DNA of 64,000 nucleotides from Anaspis maculata. Taxonomy: Eukaryota; Arthropoda; Insecta; Coleoptera; Scraptiidae. This document shows, one piece after another, positions 45,601-56,510 of this stretch. Where the stretch lies: the NCBI GenBank assembly GCA_949128115.1, contig OX421962.1, positions 102,950,836 to 103,014,835 on the forward strand. The letters run 5' to 3'. How positions within the stretch are numbered: position 1 is the stretch's first letter; each line of letters starts with the position of its first letter. A program made the translations under genes and the position numbers. The notes under the pieces are model-generated. The model was not told the origin of the DNA. It worked only from the letters and a program-made list of their open reading frames with translations, and ran no database searches.

Positions 45601-48600
45601 AGAGTCAGGCGACGTCTGACTGTCGAGCAAGCCAGTAAGTTGCCGTGTTTTTGTTTCTTGTAGCAAATCTTGAATGATGCAATTTTAGATGTTCCTCAGT
45701 CAGAAATCAAGCTTTTGTTGGACATTGGCATGAAACTGGCCGAAATCTCGATGGTTTCAAAAAATAACGAACAAGCTGTGCAATACTATAAAGACGCTCT
45801 GGAAATCTCACCTAATAACACGGAAATATTAGTTGCGTTAGCCAGACTTTACATGCAAGTAAGTTAAGGTTGTTGTGCACACTTTGAAAAAGAAGTAATG
45901 CTCTAAATTCCAGATGAACTTATTGGAACCGTGTCAACAAATCTGTGCTAATATTTTGAGACTGGATGCCGAAGACGAAACGGCTTCGGTCATGATGGCG
46001 GATTTGGCGTTCAGGAAGATCGATTTCGACATGGCTTTGTTCCATTTCACCCAGCTGATAGTCAAACAGCCGACCAATTGGACGGCTCTGATTCGTCTGG
46101 TGGAGATAATGAGACGCACGGGCAACTTGGATGATTTTCCGGAATATTTGTCCAATGCCAAGCAGTGCTGCGGCAACGCGGCCAAAGAACCCGGGTTTTT
46201 GTATTGCACGGCGATGTACCAGTGGTACACGGGAAATTTGAACGGGGCCTTGCGCAATTTCAACGGGGCAAGGCAGGATCCCGGCTGGGGTCAGCAGGCT
46301 TTGTGCAACATGATCGAAATTTGCCTGAATCCCGACGACGAGATGCTAGGTGACCAGTTCATCGACAATGACGACAGCGAGTACAGGGATTCGAGGTCCA
46401 TGGCTTTGAAGACAGGTAAGGAAGCATCGAAGAAGTTCAGGTCTCCCGTCGAAACACGATGTTGTCCTGGCCATTTTTCAATTGAATTTTTCGCACATTT
46501 CCGCTATAGATACCTAATTAGTACCTACACCTACGGTTAATGTTTGATGGCCTTATTGGCGTAAATAAAAAAGTATGTGACTGACGATGCCGTTGCTGCG
46601 AAATGGCGCAAAGCGATGTGACAAGCGGAAGTCGAGTTATAACATCACATTTTTCTTTGGAACTCGTCGCGACTTTTTATGTAGTTTTGTAGTTTTATGA
46701 CAGTTATGTAGTTCATTATCATTGGCCATCGTGGAAAGTGTAAGGTGGAAGGTGGGTTCCTATCATTTTTGAGGTTTCTGATAATTCAAAGCCCATTGTT
46801 TTTGATATAAAGTTCCTATATTTTTTTCATTCAAAGTTATTCATTCTGTATGATTTTAATTATTCTTTTAGGCGGTTTCATATTTCTGACTTCACTGTCT
46901 CCTTAAATTTTACCCAGTTGAAAAGGTGAATTCAGGTATCAACATCATACCTACCTACTACAGAAGAAAAACTCCAGTTCCAAATATCATGTAACTAGCA
47001 AAAATTTCCATCATGGAGTTAGTCAGTGACAGAATAATCAGTCATCAAATTTGTTTTCCAAAGCTCCAACTTCACATGTAAATTTGGTTGCTCACACGAT
47101 ATTAATAAATAACTGTTCAGTGTATTGTCTGCAGTAATGAAGTGCAGTACCTGCACTGGTCAAAATTTTGTAGGGGACAGCCGAACATCCGAAGAATTAT
47201 CTAACCCATAAATCGCGGTAAAATGTCTGAAAATATTCGAATTTTGCAAAACAAGGCGAAGCTTATCCTCATACCAATGCTGGGGATGGTAATAAACTGC
47301 AAGGGAAGCTTGAAGGACTGTTGCCAAATCATAATTGCCATTGCAAGAACTTAAGTACTCTTAATTCTGAAATCTGGATCTAGATAGAATCTCGCAGCGA
47401 TAAAGAATGGAATTATCAACTTGATTTTCCGTCTTGACGCAGAACTTGTACAGATGTAATCTCTGGAAAGTTATCTGCTAATATGCTCATTGTCGGTATC
47501 CATATCATATCTTTGTATGATTAGTGTATCAGTCATTTTCGTTTAAAAAATATTTTAAATGAGAACTACAACTGGTTTTAAAACGGCTTCAAACATCTAC
47601 AACATTACCAAGTTTTTGGACGATTAGTATTGAGACTGAAAACTTCAAGATCCCAGAAAATCAGTTCTTTGAATACTTTGAAAATCCCAGCATCTAACAG
47701 ATTACAATTAGGGTTTCCAATTTTCCGTTATCTCTTTTTGCCGTGACGTCATGCGTCATGTTTTGACATTATGAAGTTTCGTTTCTGACCGATGATAACA
47801 CTGCCCAAGGAAGGAGAAAGGACCGACAGTAACTTATTTTGTGTTACCGTGTTCTGATTTCACTCCACTGTGTTTTATGCGGTGGAAAACCAAATAAAGA
47901 TGGTTCCAGTTTGCTTCATTCTCTCAATTTTCAACAACGAAAATGTTCCAAAGTTGATTGTTTGTCCTCAATATGATGCAGAAAATGTAAAGGTTGTTTG
48001 AGGGGTTTCAGGACTAATAAAAGTACAAAAGACTTCTTATCACCGCGTCGTTTCGCCCATGATTCTGGGCTTCCTCAGGCTGAAAATTTATTCTAAACAA
48101 TAATACAAAATGTGACAGTTAACAAATATAAATGTTCCAGTTATTTCGAGTCAGCAAAACTGTCTGATAGTTCGGTGGTCAGTGCGGGGAGCACGCCGTC
48201 TGTTCATGAATTTCGTATACGAAGCTTGCGTATTTTCTGTTGTATAAACTTGCGTATTGCCATACCGTCTTTGCAATCGGAAACGATCGTAAAAAGTCGT
48301 GCCCGTGGATGAAGACCGCCATATTGCTAATTTCAGCGACGAAGAGAGAAGATGCAGATATATTATCCTAGGCAAAGACAAGAAAGATCGACACTTTACG
48401 CAAAACCTAAGGTTTTCGTATTGGCACGAAGCTTGCGGGCTGTGCATAGGCACGGCTGTGGGTAGGATACGCAAGGGGCTGGTCGATTTTTACGAAATAC
48501 GAGAGTGGCGTGGATTCTGATACGAAAACAAACTTCGTAACCGATTGAGCGCATGCTCTGTACGGGGTAGAAGACGCTAAGGATTGAGCGATATTCACTA

Positions 48601-49357
48601 TTTACGAAACATATAAAAGTGGCGTGCTAGCAAAATTCGTATACGAACACGAATTTCGTAACCGATTGACGGCGTGCTTCCACCACCTAATTGTAATTGT
48701 ATTCCAGCCGATCGTCTGCTGAAGGAACTGAAGCAACGCATGGGGTCTAACGGCGGCGACACGTTGAAGTACCGTCTGCTGGTCAACTTCCGCCTGCTTG
48801 CCTCTCAAGACAAGCACAACATCGAACGTGGTCTCGAAGATTTCATCACCCTGGCGTCGCAGTTTAAAGACCAAATCGGCCCGATCCTGGGCATGTCCAC
48901 CGCCTACACCATGCTGAAACAGTCGCAGAGGGCCAAAAACCAACTGAAGAGGGTGGCCAAAACCGCGTGGACGTTCGAAGATGCCGAGTACTTGGAACGC
49001 TGCTGGCTCCTGCTCTCCGACTACTACATACAATCGACCAAGTTCGACGTGGCCTCGGAGCTGCTGTCCAGAGTGGTCCAGCACAACAAGAGCTGCAGCA
49101 AGGCCTACGAGTACCTCGGCTTCATCGCCGAGAAGGAACAGCACTACAAAAACGCCGTCGGCAATTACGAAAACGCCTGGAAGTTCGGCGGGAGATCGAA
49201 CCCCGGCATCGGATACAAGCTGGCGTACAATTTGATGAAGTGCAAGAGCTACGCGGACGCGATCGATATCGGCCAGCAAGTGTTGAAGTTGAGCCCGGAC
49301 TATCCGAAGATCAAAAAGGATGTCCTGGACAAGTCCATGAATAATCTGAGGATCTGA
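39612..49357 (+). CDS. TTC21B: Tetratricopeptide repeat protein 21B (IFT139, IFT-A complex)
   Basis: IFT-A subunit for retrograde intraflagellar transport in cilia; in insects it is expected in ciliated sensory neurons and sperm. Five exons: 39612-41733, 45215-45634, 45689-45858, 45914-46415, 48708-49357. Phases agree and give 1287 residues; vertebrate TTC21B is about 1316. It opens with LKAKIFYYFRDKHYNSML, then ELESIKLENDVKLATIIALM. Helical TPR pairs run throughout (for example DDALECYKKALQQNPRDPYL, then SKMGKAYVDTHYFAKAVSFY). The C-terminal third has the family core MMADLAFRKIDFDMALFHF, GWGQQALCNMIEICLNPDDE, and ends SPDYPKIKKDVLDKSMNNLR. The first ATG, right after the NATD1 gene, fits the family N-terminus. 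Introns 1 and 4 (3.5 and 2.3 kb) hold retroelement pieces; introns 2 and 3 are 54 and 55 bp. Confidence 0.97.
41734..43878. other. TTC21B intron 1, left part
   Basis: AT-rich intronic sequence. No gene, clear repeat or element end was found apart from scattered TACCTAC words. The frame at 43471-43659 has no domain or splice support. Confidence 0.5.
43879..44080 (+). mobile_element. tRNA-derived SINE, ~202 bp, with perfect target duplication
   Basis: The head ACGGCCCCGTGGCGCAGGCG has an A box and is followed by GGGTTCGATTCCCGG, a B box. A non-tRNA body follows, ending in a TTTA-type tail. TTTAGACATAGA at 43867-43878 is repeated exactly at 44081-44092, giving a 12-bp target-site duplication that fixes both borders. 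The element lies in TTC21B intron 1. Anticodon-arm pairing is poor, so it is not a working tRNA gene. Confidence 0.88.
44447..44835 (+). mobile_element. Non-LTR retrotransposon 3' fragment
   Basis: A frame at 44434-44640 encodes LLNALPDDWKSLDIRRLSSK, then KSFLKDHCFYTTEEFL. This resembles the end of insect LINE reverse-transcriptase polyproteins (LP...S..FK.KLK.FL....FYS..EFL). It is followed by an AT-rich 3' region and ends in a TCTATAC microsatellite at about 44812-44834. All upstream coding parts are missing, a typical 5' truncation. Confidence 0.55.
44836..45214. other. TTC21B intron 1, right end
   Basis: No gene. The intron ends with TTTTTTATATTTCAG, a good pyrimidine tract and acceptor at 45214. 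Confidence 0.5.
46416..48173. other. TTC21B intron 4, left part
   Basis: No gene was found. The stretch 48045-48082 has a hammerhead-like and retroelement-like motif described in a separate entry. The rest is AT-rich with no clear repeat structure. Confidence 0.5.
48051..48078 (-). ncRNA. Hammerhead-ribozyme-like core (retroelement relic)
   Basis: On the minus strand the order is CTGAGGA, an extra A, GCCC, an 8-nt loop, GGGC, GAAA. That is the hammerhead order CUGANGA - stem II - GAAA, but with one extra base before stem II. Clear stems I and III were not found. Similar blocks are known in Penelope-like retroelements. This is probably a degenerate relic rather than an active ribozyme. Confidence 0.25.
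48174..48687. mobile_element. ~510-bp TIR element ending 20 bp before the last TTC21B exon
   Basis: AGCACGCCGTC at 48189 is inverted as GACGGCGTGCT at 48668. TTCGTATACGAA-type words lie inside both ends (48211 and 48640), and CGTAACCGATTGA occurs internally and near the right end. The right border lies just before TAATTGTAATTGTATTCCAG, the presumed branch point and acceptor of exon 5. Confidence 0.55.
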
Positions 49358-49460
49358 TGCGATTTGAAGCATCGAGATTGATTAGTGATAATATGTAAGC
49401 GCGCCGTCCATTTTGTGTATTAGGTAGCATTAGCAAGTAGAGCACTATTGTTAATTAATT

Positions 49461-49466
49461 AATAAA
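49461..49466 (+). terminator. Poly(A) signal of TTC21B
   Basis: AATAAA lies 104 bp after the TGA stop, in a TTAATTAATT context. Confidence 0.65.
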
Positions 49467-49560
49467 AAGCGCATTGAGGTGTACTTTCAGCGTACATACG
49501 TGGTGTTGTTATTGTTTGTCTTATTTTTAGCGTAAACATCGGGCCGGGATCGAATCAATA

Positions 49561-49845
49561 ATGGAATTAAACTGGTCGGCGGTTGTTGAAGCCAAACACG
49601 TGTGCGAAGTATTTGAAAAGAATCCAGTGATGCAATTGGCCGTTGGCGAACATTGCGTCGAATTGTCCGATGCGAGTTGTGGCGGTGTTATGGCCAAAGA
49701 CGCTGGTAAAAGTGGTGGCGGCGCGAGTGGTGGTGGCGCGAGTGGCGGAAGGCCGACGGTGGCATGGGCCGCTAGTGACGTGCTCGTGCAGATCTGTCCA
49801 TCGCCGGAAGACGAAGAGTGTACAGAAGATGGTGAGGATCACTGA
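49561..49845 (+). CDS. Hypothetical protein or first coding exon, Gly/Ser-rich linker
   Basis: Not recognised. The 94-residue frame starts MELNWSAVVEAKHVCEVFEK, has a low-complexity Gly/Ser linker at about residues 50-63 (SGGGASGGGASGG), then VAWAASDVLVQICPSPEDEE and an acidic end. It is GC-richer than its flanks, like the real exons here. TTATTTTTAG at 49522-49531 could be an acceptor 29 bp before the ATG, and GGTGAGGA near 49832 could be a donor, so this may be one exon of a larger gene. No downstream partner exon was found. A minus-strand frame over the same bases looks less protein-like. Confidence 0.35.
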   Translation: MELNWSAVVEAKHVCEVFEKNPVMQLAVGEHCVELSDASCGGVMAKDAGKSGGGASGGGASGGRPTVAWAASDVLVQICPSPEDEECTEDGEDH

Positions 49846-49858
49846 GTTAAGCATGTAA

Positions 49859-51399
49859 GCGATATATTTTGTGTATACCTACGCGGTTTTGGAAATCATT
49901 TTCGATTATTGATAGCGCTCGAGCGAATTAGGCAATGGTCCAAACTGGCCACTGCCAAAAAAGAGCAATTAGTAATGTATGAGTCTCGTTGAAAGTCACA
50001 CGTGTAAGCATACAAGTCTAGTAGGAAAAACAAAACTGAATCGATTCCCAATATACCTAAACTCGATTTTCAGCTGTATGCTCATTTATTACATTACCGG
50101 TGATTCCTCTTATCTCCTCGATTTTTTTCTGAAATGTTCTTATCCTGCTAGTTTATGACTTTTTGCTTGATTCGGTAGTTACGACTCGAATTATTGCGGC
50201 TCTTGTTATTATTTCATGAAAACTACTTAGCGGTGTGTCTTGAAGTTGACACAAATACACCAAACTACGATTCCTGATCTCCAAATTTAATTTTATTCTT
50301 GAATCAAAATAATTTTGATTCTTGCTACTCTACTATTGGCCAATTTTATGAATTGCTGAATGAAATGGGTATCGTTTAGGAATTGATTTGAATTAAATAT
50401 CCAGTTTATCGTTCAGGAACTGGCTGTAAGCGCCTAGAATTTTAGCGCATTTTCTAGGAAGTCCGCTATTAGCCGCGCTTTGATGTATGTCTGTCCGCCT
50501 GTCTTGTAGTTGAACTCTAGTTATTTTCTGGGGATTGGAATATGTACAATTTTTCAATTTTCTGCGGATTAGAATAGGCACAAAAAACTGCTTGGGCCGC
50601 GTCGTGATTGCAAAAAAGTGACGTAATATTTAGAAGTGTTTAACGCTGCGGTATAAACTTCGGCATCGAGGAAATTTACGAACCGTTACAGATACATGCA
50701 TACATCAAGCAAATTGAATGTGCAGGAAGAAATAGGGGTAATTGTGTTGAAAGATTTATTTTGATTTCTTCATTCCCAAGGAAGATATCATCATTTTTGT
50801 GCGGTGAATCGATACGAACAGGGAGCCCCGTTCGGTAAACAATGACGCTTCACCGTAGGTACAACAAACATCCAGTACTCAGTTGCTTCATTCATTGCAC
50901 CCTAGCAGGGTGCATTGTTTGTTTTCAGCTGAATGTTCAAGAAGTCTGAACAGTTGATGCCATAATCCACGTTTCCCGAAAGGCTTCTGCGCATACCTGT
51001 GAAAGTAGGACGTTGCCATATCTATATCACGACAACAAGTTGACAACACTGTAATACGGTGTGCGTGTGTAATGTCACGCAAATGGCAGCTGACAGCTCT
51101 TGACGTCGATTTGACGTTTCGACAGACCTAACAAAATAACGCTCTTGTTTCGTCGATCGCCTTGCAGCTCGTTGTGTTTCGTATCACCTGAATCTTTTCT
51201 GCGTCTTTCTGCCATACGGCACGTAACATCTCATTCTGAACAATATTAAATGTTGAATGGTTTGGAGGTTATGTTTGTTGTTTGTTTACATTCCGATTAT
51301 TCGATTGACAGTTGCCATTGAGAGTGACACTTCGTGCGTCAAAATTGAAATTACCGCGCTCTGCAGGTATGCGTTCTCATGTATGCGCTGAAGTGATGT
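49859..51399. other. Unassigned spacer
   Basis: No gene is supported. A hairpin TGCACCCTAGCAGGGTGCA (8-bp stem, 3-nt loop) lies at 50896-50914. Short frames on either strand lack domains. Confidence 0.5.
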
Positions 51400-52380
51400 A
51401 CGTGATGGTAAACGTGGATTATACACTGACTTCTTGAAGGCATTTGACTGATTGGACCACGGCATCTTGCTTCGCAAATTGAGTTGTTATGGACTTCCTG
51501 ACCCACTAATATCATTGTTTCGCTCTTATCTTTGTAATAGGATCAATACGTCTAGCTTAAGGGCTTCAGATCCCTCAGGTTTTTTAGGCTTCCGCAGTTC
51601 CTCAGGGTTCTGCTCTGGGTCCTTTGCTTTTTATCCTTTTTATAAACGATATAGTTATGAACATCAATGTGAGGTACTTGCTTTATGCAGACGACTTGAA
51701 GGATCATTGTGGATAAGTGCAGCGTTATGTCTTTCAGCAGAAAACATACAATAAACGTTGTTTTCGACTACACTTTGGGGGGAGAAATATTGCAGAGACC
51801 TCGGACGGTGAAGGACCTTGGGGTAGTTTTTTACAGCGTTATATCCTTCAAAGACCACATAAATTCTGTATCGAGCTCGGCATACAAGAGCCTTGGCTTT
51901 GTGCTGAGAAACTCGAAAGCATTTTCCAACGTTGGAACACTAAAAGCCTTGTACTATGTTTCTTTCGTCCGGTCCAAACTTGAATACGCCTCTTTTGTCT
52001 GGAGTCCGATTTATGACTCCTTCATCAATGATTTGGAGAGAGTTCGAGGAGATTTTTGAAAGCGGCTTATTTTATACTGGACAACCAATACCCTCTACGT
52101 GGTTTCCCTCAGGAGATCATGTTAGAGCTGTTCGATCTGTCATCTTTGAAGTCTCGAAGAGTGTTCCACTCAATCCATTTTCGTTTTGGACTATTCAGCA
52201 AATGTTCCTCGGCTTTTTTCTAGATCACACAATTTATTCCACCTTCCCACGGCTAGAACCAACATCCTAGTGGCATCTCCTCTCTATCAGATGATTGTCA
52301 ATTACTCTGCTCATGAGAGCGAGGTTGATCTCTTCAACTGTTCTCTATCCGACATAAAGACGAAGGTTTTTACCTAAGTA
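51400..52380 (+). pseudogene. Decayed non-LTR retrotransposon reverse transcriptase
   Basis: Fragments in shifting frames follow the order of a LINE reverse transcriptase. TDFLKAFD, then LDHGILLRKL at 51423-51482 correspond to the S-K-A-F-D-x-V-D-H block. YLLYADDLK near 51674 is the YxDD catalytic box. KCSVMSFSRK, VKDLGVVF, SFKDHI, LKALYYVSFVRSKLEYASFV and WSP follow to about 52000. At least two frameshifts and several stops interrupt it. The pattern is that of Jockey/CR1-type elements. No endonuclease domain or ORF1 was found nearby. Confidence 0.85.
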
Positions 52381-52674
52381 TGTACCCCCTCCTTGGATTT
52401 GTCTCTGGTATCCCTCACCCTTTAGCTGGGCTCTTCTGCCTGTTGGGTGTAGTAGAGAATCTGGAGTAGAGCTGGGCATTTTTGGAATTCTCTGATTCAA
52501 ATATTCGTTTTTGAGACAAAAAATAAGCATCGAAATTCAACGCGGAAATGCCATATTGACATTATTTCCTGCTTACCGGAGTCGTCACAACTGCATGAAG
52601 TTTTTTTTTCATTTGAATTAAATATTTATTATTATACATTTCAATTAAATATCTCAAAAATAAATGAAGAAATA
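52381..52674. other. LINE 3' flank and spacer
   Basis: Sequence after the reverse-transcriptase remnant, with no frame or repeat identified; AT-rich before the satellite begins. Confidence 0.4.
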
Positions 52675-53495
52675 TCGTATGTAGTACACCGATAGGTGAG
52701 GTGTATTATCGCTACATCGAGAATTTTCACGAGGGGATCCGAGTGTAAATCGAGATGTAAGCGATAATATATCGAACCTAGAGGTGTATTCGTTAAGACA
52801 ATTAACCAAACAACACTGAAAATCTTCTTGGAAAAGTGAAAACTACCTGAATGTTTGAGGTTGGTCATTTTGGAGGGGTGTTTTCACCAATGACCTTGGT
52901 GGTAATACACTTATACGGCCTACTATTTCAAGTAGTGTGGTGAATTGTCGTATGTAATACACCGATAGGTGAGGTGTATTATCGCTACATCGAGAATTTT
53001 CACGAGGGGATCCGAGTGTAAATCGAGATGTGGGCGATAATATATCGAACCTAGAGGTGTATTTGTTTAGACAATTAACCGAAAAACCACTGAAAATCTT
53101 CCTTGAAAAGTAAAAACTATCTGAATGTTTGAGGTTGGTCATTCTGGAGGGGTGTTTTCACCAATGACCTTGGTGGTAATACACTTATACGGCCTACTAT
53201 TCTAAGGAGTGAGGTGTATTGTCGTATGTAATACACCGATAGGTGAGGTGTATTATCGCAACATCGAGAATTTTCACGAGGGGATCCGAGTGTAAATCGA
53301 GATGTAAGCGATAATATATCGAACCTAAAGGTGTATTTGTTTAGACAATTAACCAAAAAACCACTGAAAATCTTCCTAAAAAAGTAAAAACTATCTGAAT
53401 GTTTGAGGTTGGTCATTCCGGAGGGGTGTTTTCACCAATGACCTTGGTGGTAATACACTTGAACGGCCTACTATTTTAAGTAGTGAGGTGAATTG
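52675..53495. repeat. Satellite-like tandem array, ~274-bp unit, 3 copies
   Basis: Copies start at TCGTATGTARTACACCGATA at 52675, 52948 and 53222, with spacings of 273 and 274. Each contains TTTTCACGAGGGGATCCGAG and CACCAATGACCTTGGTGGTA. Divergence is a few percent. Minus-strand frames up to 99 codons recur in each unit, but the unit length is not a stable multiple of three. Confidence 0.92.
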
Positions 53496-53626
53496 TCGTT
53501 TATATTTATATTCATCCTCGTATTCATCAAATATTCAAATTAACCAAATGTTTGAATATTCGCATTATTTGACACATGACGGTCCTAAAAAATGCAAAAA
53601 ATCATGTGATAATGCGACACCTTGTA

Positions 53627-54375
53627 TACAGGGTGTCCCGAAAATACACCGACAACGTTCTAGGGCAGCTTCCTCTCATCAAAACAAGAAAAAAGTTCCT
53701 ATGAACATGGGTCCAGAAACGCTTCCTAAGGGAACTACAGGCTCCTAAAGGTGGGACCCTGGAGATGGTTTTTATTCAATATCTCCGAAACCGTTGAAGG
53801 AAAATCAATCAAACTTGACACATACACTAACCTTTTTATGCCCAACGAAACGAGGCAAGATTGATCCCAAAATAATTTACCAGGGGTGGGTCAGGCTGAG
53901 GTCTGGGGGTAAAAATAACCCTAACTTTTTTTAACGTGGATTGTTTTCAAATTTGACAAGAAATTATGGAATATTGGAGTTTTTTACCAAAAAAAGGTCC
54001 CTTTGTTGAACCTCGATAGATGCACCGTTTACGAGATATTTGAGTTCGAGTGTATGAAAACGTGGACAGAAATGCTGATTTTTCAATTACGATATTAAGG
54101 CGAATGAAAAACTATTTCAAAGCAACTTCATTTTTGTTAAGCATTCAAATTTTGTTAAGCATAAGAAGGTTGATGAATGTGTCAAGTTTGATTGATTTTC
54201 CTTGAACGGTTTCGGAAATATTAAATAAACAACCATCTTCAGGGTCTCACCTTTAGGGGCCTGTAGCTCCCATACGAAGCATTTTCGGACCCATGTTCAT
54301 GGGAACTTTTCTTCTTATTTTGATGAGAGGAAGCTGCCCTAGAACGTTGTCGGTGCATTTTCGGGACACCCTGTA
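53627..54375. mobile_element. 749-bp TIR element (TACAGGGTGTCCCG family)
   Basis: TACAGGGTGTCCCGAAAATA at the left matches TTTTCGGGACACCCTGTA at the right. The arms extend for about 200 bp (GGGCAGCTTCCTCTCATCAA with TTGATGAGAGGAAGCTGCCC). TA flanks both ends. The centre has no transposase. This is a Tc1/mariner-type MITE by target and end sequence. Confidence 0.85.
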
Positions 54376-54479
54376 TAACAAAAAATTGTGCTGGCATATC
54401 CAGAAACTACAGAAAAAATCGTGAAATGTTTTTTTTTTATTGTTGTGAAGCGGAAGTTTTAGGGTATCCATCTCGCGAG

Positions 54480-56510
54480 AACACTCTGTGCAAAGTAAGG
54501 AATCTTAAGGGGAACTAAATATCCAAAGGAAAAATTGGAAGAGCTCTGAAGAATTCCGAATAATTTAGAAGAGCTCAGTAGGAGGGACTCTGGGGAACTC
54601 ACTCAGAAACAAGATCTTTTTTCGTACAAAAAAGGGCCAAAATAACCTGCCCATTTGCCTTTGCGCGAGGTGCGAAGTACCGAGGAATATAAACACGACA
54701 ACAAACATGATTAGCTGATTCGTGATTTGACCTTCATTTCAATTTGATAATGGAATAAAATGCCTATATGAAAATAAAAAGCAAAACTGGCAAATTACAC
54801 CGGTGGAGCTCTCATTCAAAATAGAAACATCGAAATCTACTGCCTGGAGGCCGCTGTGGCGATGCGATAAGTCGGCAAGGGTACTCAACCATTTGGCTTA
54901 CGTGACGCTATATTCCTCGGTGCTCTGCACCTCGGCCTTCAGGCTACAATCAGTTGAATAACTCTTTTATGAGCCTGCAGGCTGCAGATCGCAATGCCAG
55001 CACCTATGACATCACACGGCCAAAATGATCAGTTCCGGCCATTACGCGAGGTGCAAAGCACCGAGGAATATAACCCGAGAAAGGTAAGGCCATGATCACG
55101 GGAATAATGATTTGATCGTTACTTTGATACAACGGTGGAATACATTCTTGCGCAATAATGTAAAAACTGGTAAATCTACACCGGTGAAGCTGTCATTAAA
55201 AGAAAGGGGAAAAGTGACAGAAGCAGAGTTCTGGGAAACTCCTAGGAGTTCTTACCAAGCTTGCAGAAGCCCTGAAAGAGCTCACTAGAGGAGCTCTGGG
55301 GATTTCGGCTGCAAAAGTAACGTCTTTTGAAAGTAATAAGGAACCTCAAGTGAAAAATCAAAACATTTTATGGAAACTCTTGAGCACTCCGAACAATTCC
55401 GGCAAAACCCAAAAGAACTCTGGACAAGCTCAGCAGGTAAAATGCGGAAAAATCAGTCGCAGTGAACTCTTTAGTACAAGTTGAAGGGCCTTAGTGTGAA
55501 TCAGAATATTATAGCGAAACTTGAAGAATTCTAGCAAAAAACGCAAATGAGCTTCAGCGAATTCAGTCACAACAGCTACTTTTTGTGAAAGTTTGAGGAT
55601 CTTCACGAGAAATTCGGGAGAGCCCTGAGTAACTCTGGAAGTACTCGGTAGTTGGTACTTTGGGAAGTTTGGTCGTACTCACAGGTCGTACTAGTGATCT
55701 CTTTTGGTACACGCTGGATAATGCAACTAAATATTTTCAGATTCACTCTGAGGGAACTCCGAAGAATTCCGGACGATTCCAAAGAAACTCTAAGGAGCCC
55801 GGCAGGGAAACCCTTGGGAATTCCAAGGAATTTTGAAAAGACCCGAAGTATCTCTGAAAGTTAAAGAGCTAAGCAAAAGAATTGCGTGAAATTCAGCCGC
55901 AAAAATGACCTGTGTTGCACAAGTTAGGGGATCTCTTTATTTCATTGAGGGGAACTTAATACTCCAGGGGAACTCTGGAGAACTCGAAGGAATTCTAAAA
56001 AACACAAGTGAACTTCGAAGGAGCTCGGTAGAGCAACTCCGGGATTCATTTGTTAAAGTAATCCCGATTGTATTCTATACAAGTTGAAGAACCTCAAGTT
56101 GTACTCAATTTCTAAAGGGAAGTCTGAGGTAATTCTGTGAAAATCCAGAGGAACTCTGGAAGACGAGCTGGAAGAGCTCAGCAGGGAAAACCCTGGGAAG
56201 GTCAATCACAAAAGGGACCTTCTTATGCAAGTTGTAGGACCTCATGAGAAAATGCATATTCTGGAGGGAGTCTCAGGAATTCTTGGAGAGACCCCAGAGA
56301 AACTCTAGAGGAGCACAACTGTGGAAAATGGAATGGCAGAAGCTATCTTTTTTGTACAAGTTGGAAGTCATTAAGGGGAACTTCACAGTCTACGGAGCTC
56401 TGGGAAGCTCCAAGAAGCGCTGGAACACTCCAGAAGAGCTCAGGGAAACTCAGCAGGAGTTCGGGAGTTCAGGATCATTGATCATTGTCGGCCGTTGCCT
56501 TTCTCCAGCA
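54480..56510. repeat. Degenerate minisatellite, ~150-bp unit, GAACTCTGGAG-rich
   Basis: A recurring order of TACAAGTTGAAGGACCTCA-like text, then TCTGGAGAACTCGAAGGAAT-like purine-rich text, then AGCTCAGCAGG, is seen near 54490, 55480, 55590, 55918, 56080, 56230 and 56357. A different segment (54620-55205) interrupts it. Frames inside (for example 56244-56534) are by-products. Confidence 0.6.
54663..55205. repeat. Insert with repeated hairpin motif (direct and inverted copies)
   Basis: GCGAGGTGCGAAGTACCGAG (54663) and GCGAGGTGCAAAGCACCGAG (near 55044) are direct copies. Both are followed by GAATATAA and, farther on, ACACCGGTGGAGCT / ACACCGGTGAAGCT. An inverted version, TATTCCTCGGTGCTCTGCAC, lies near 54911. 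GGTGCAAAGCACC is itself a small hairpin. Confidence 0.6.

Noticed and set aside
52843..53416. 99-codon minus-strand frames repeated in the 274-bp array
   Set aside because: Repeat by-products; unit length varies between 273 and 274, so no frame is maintained, and there is no domain.
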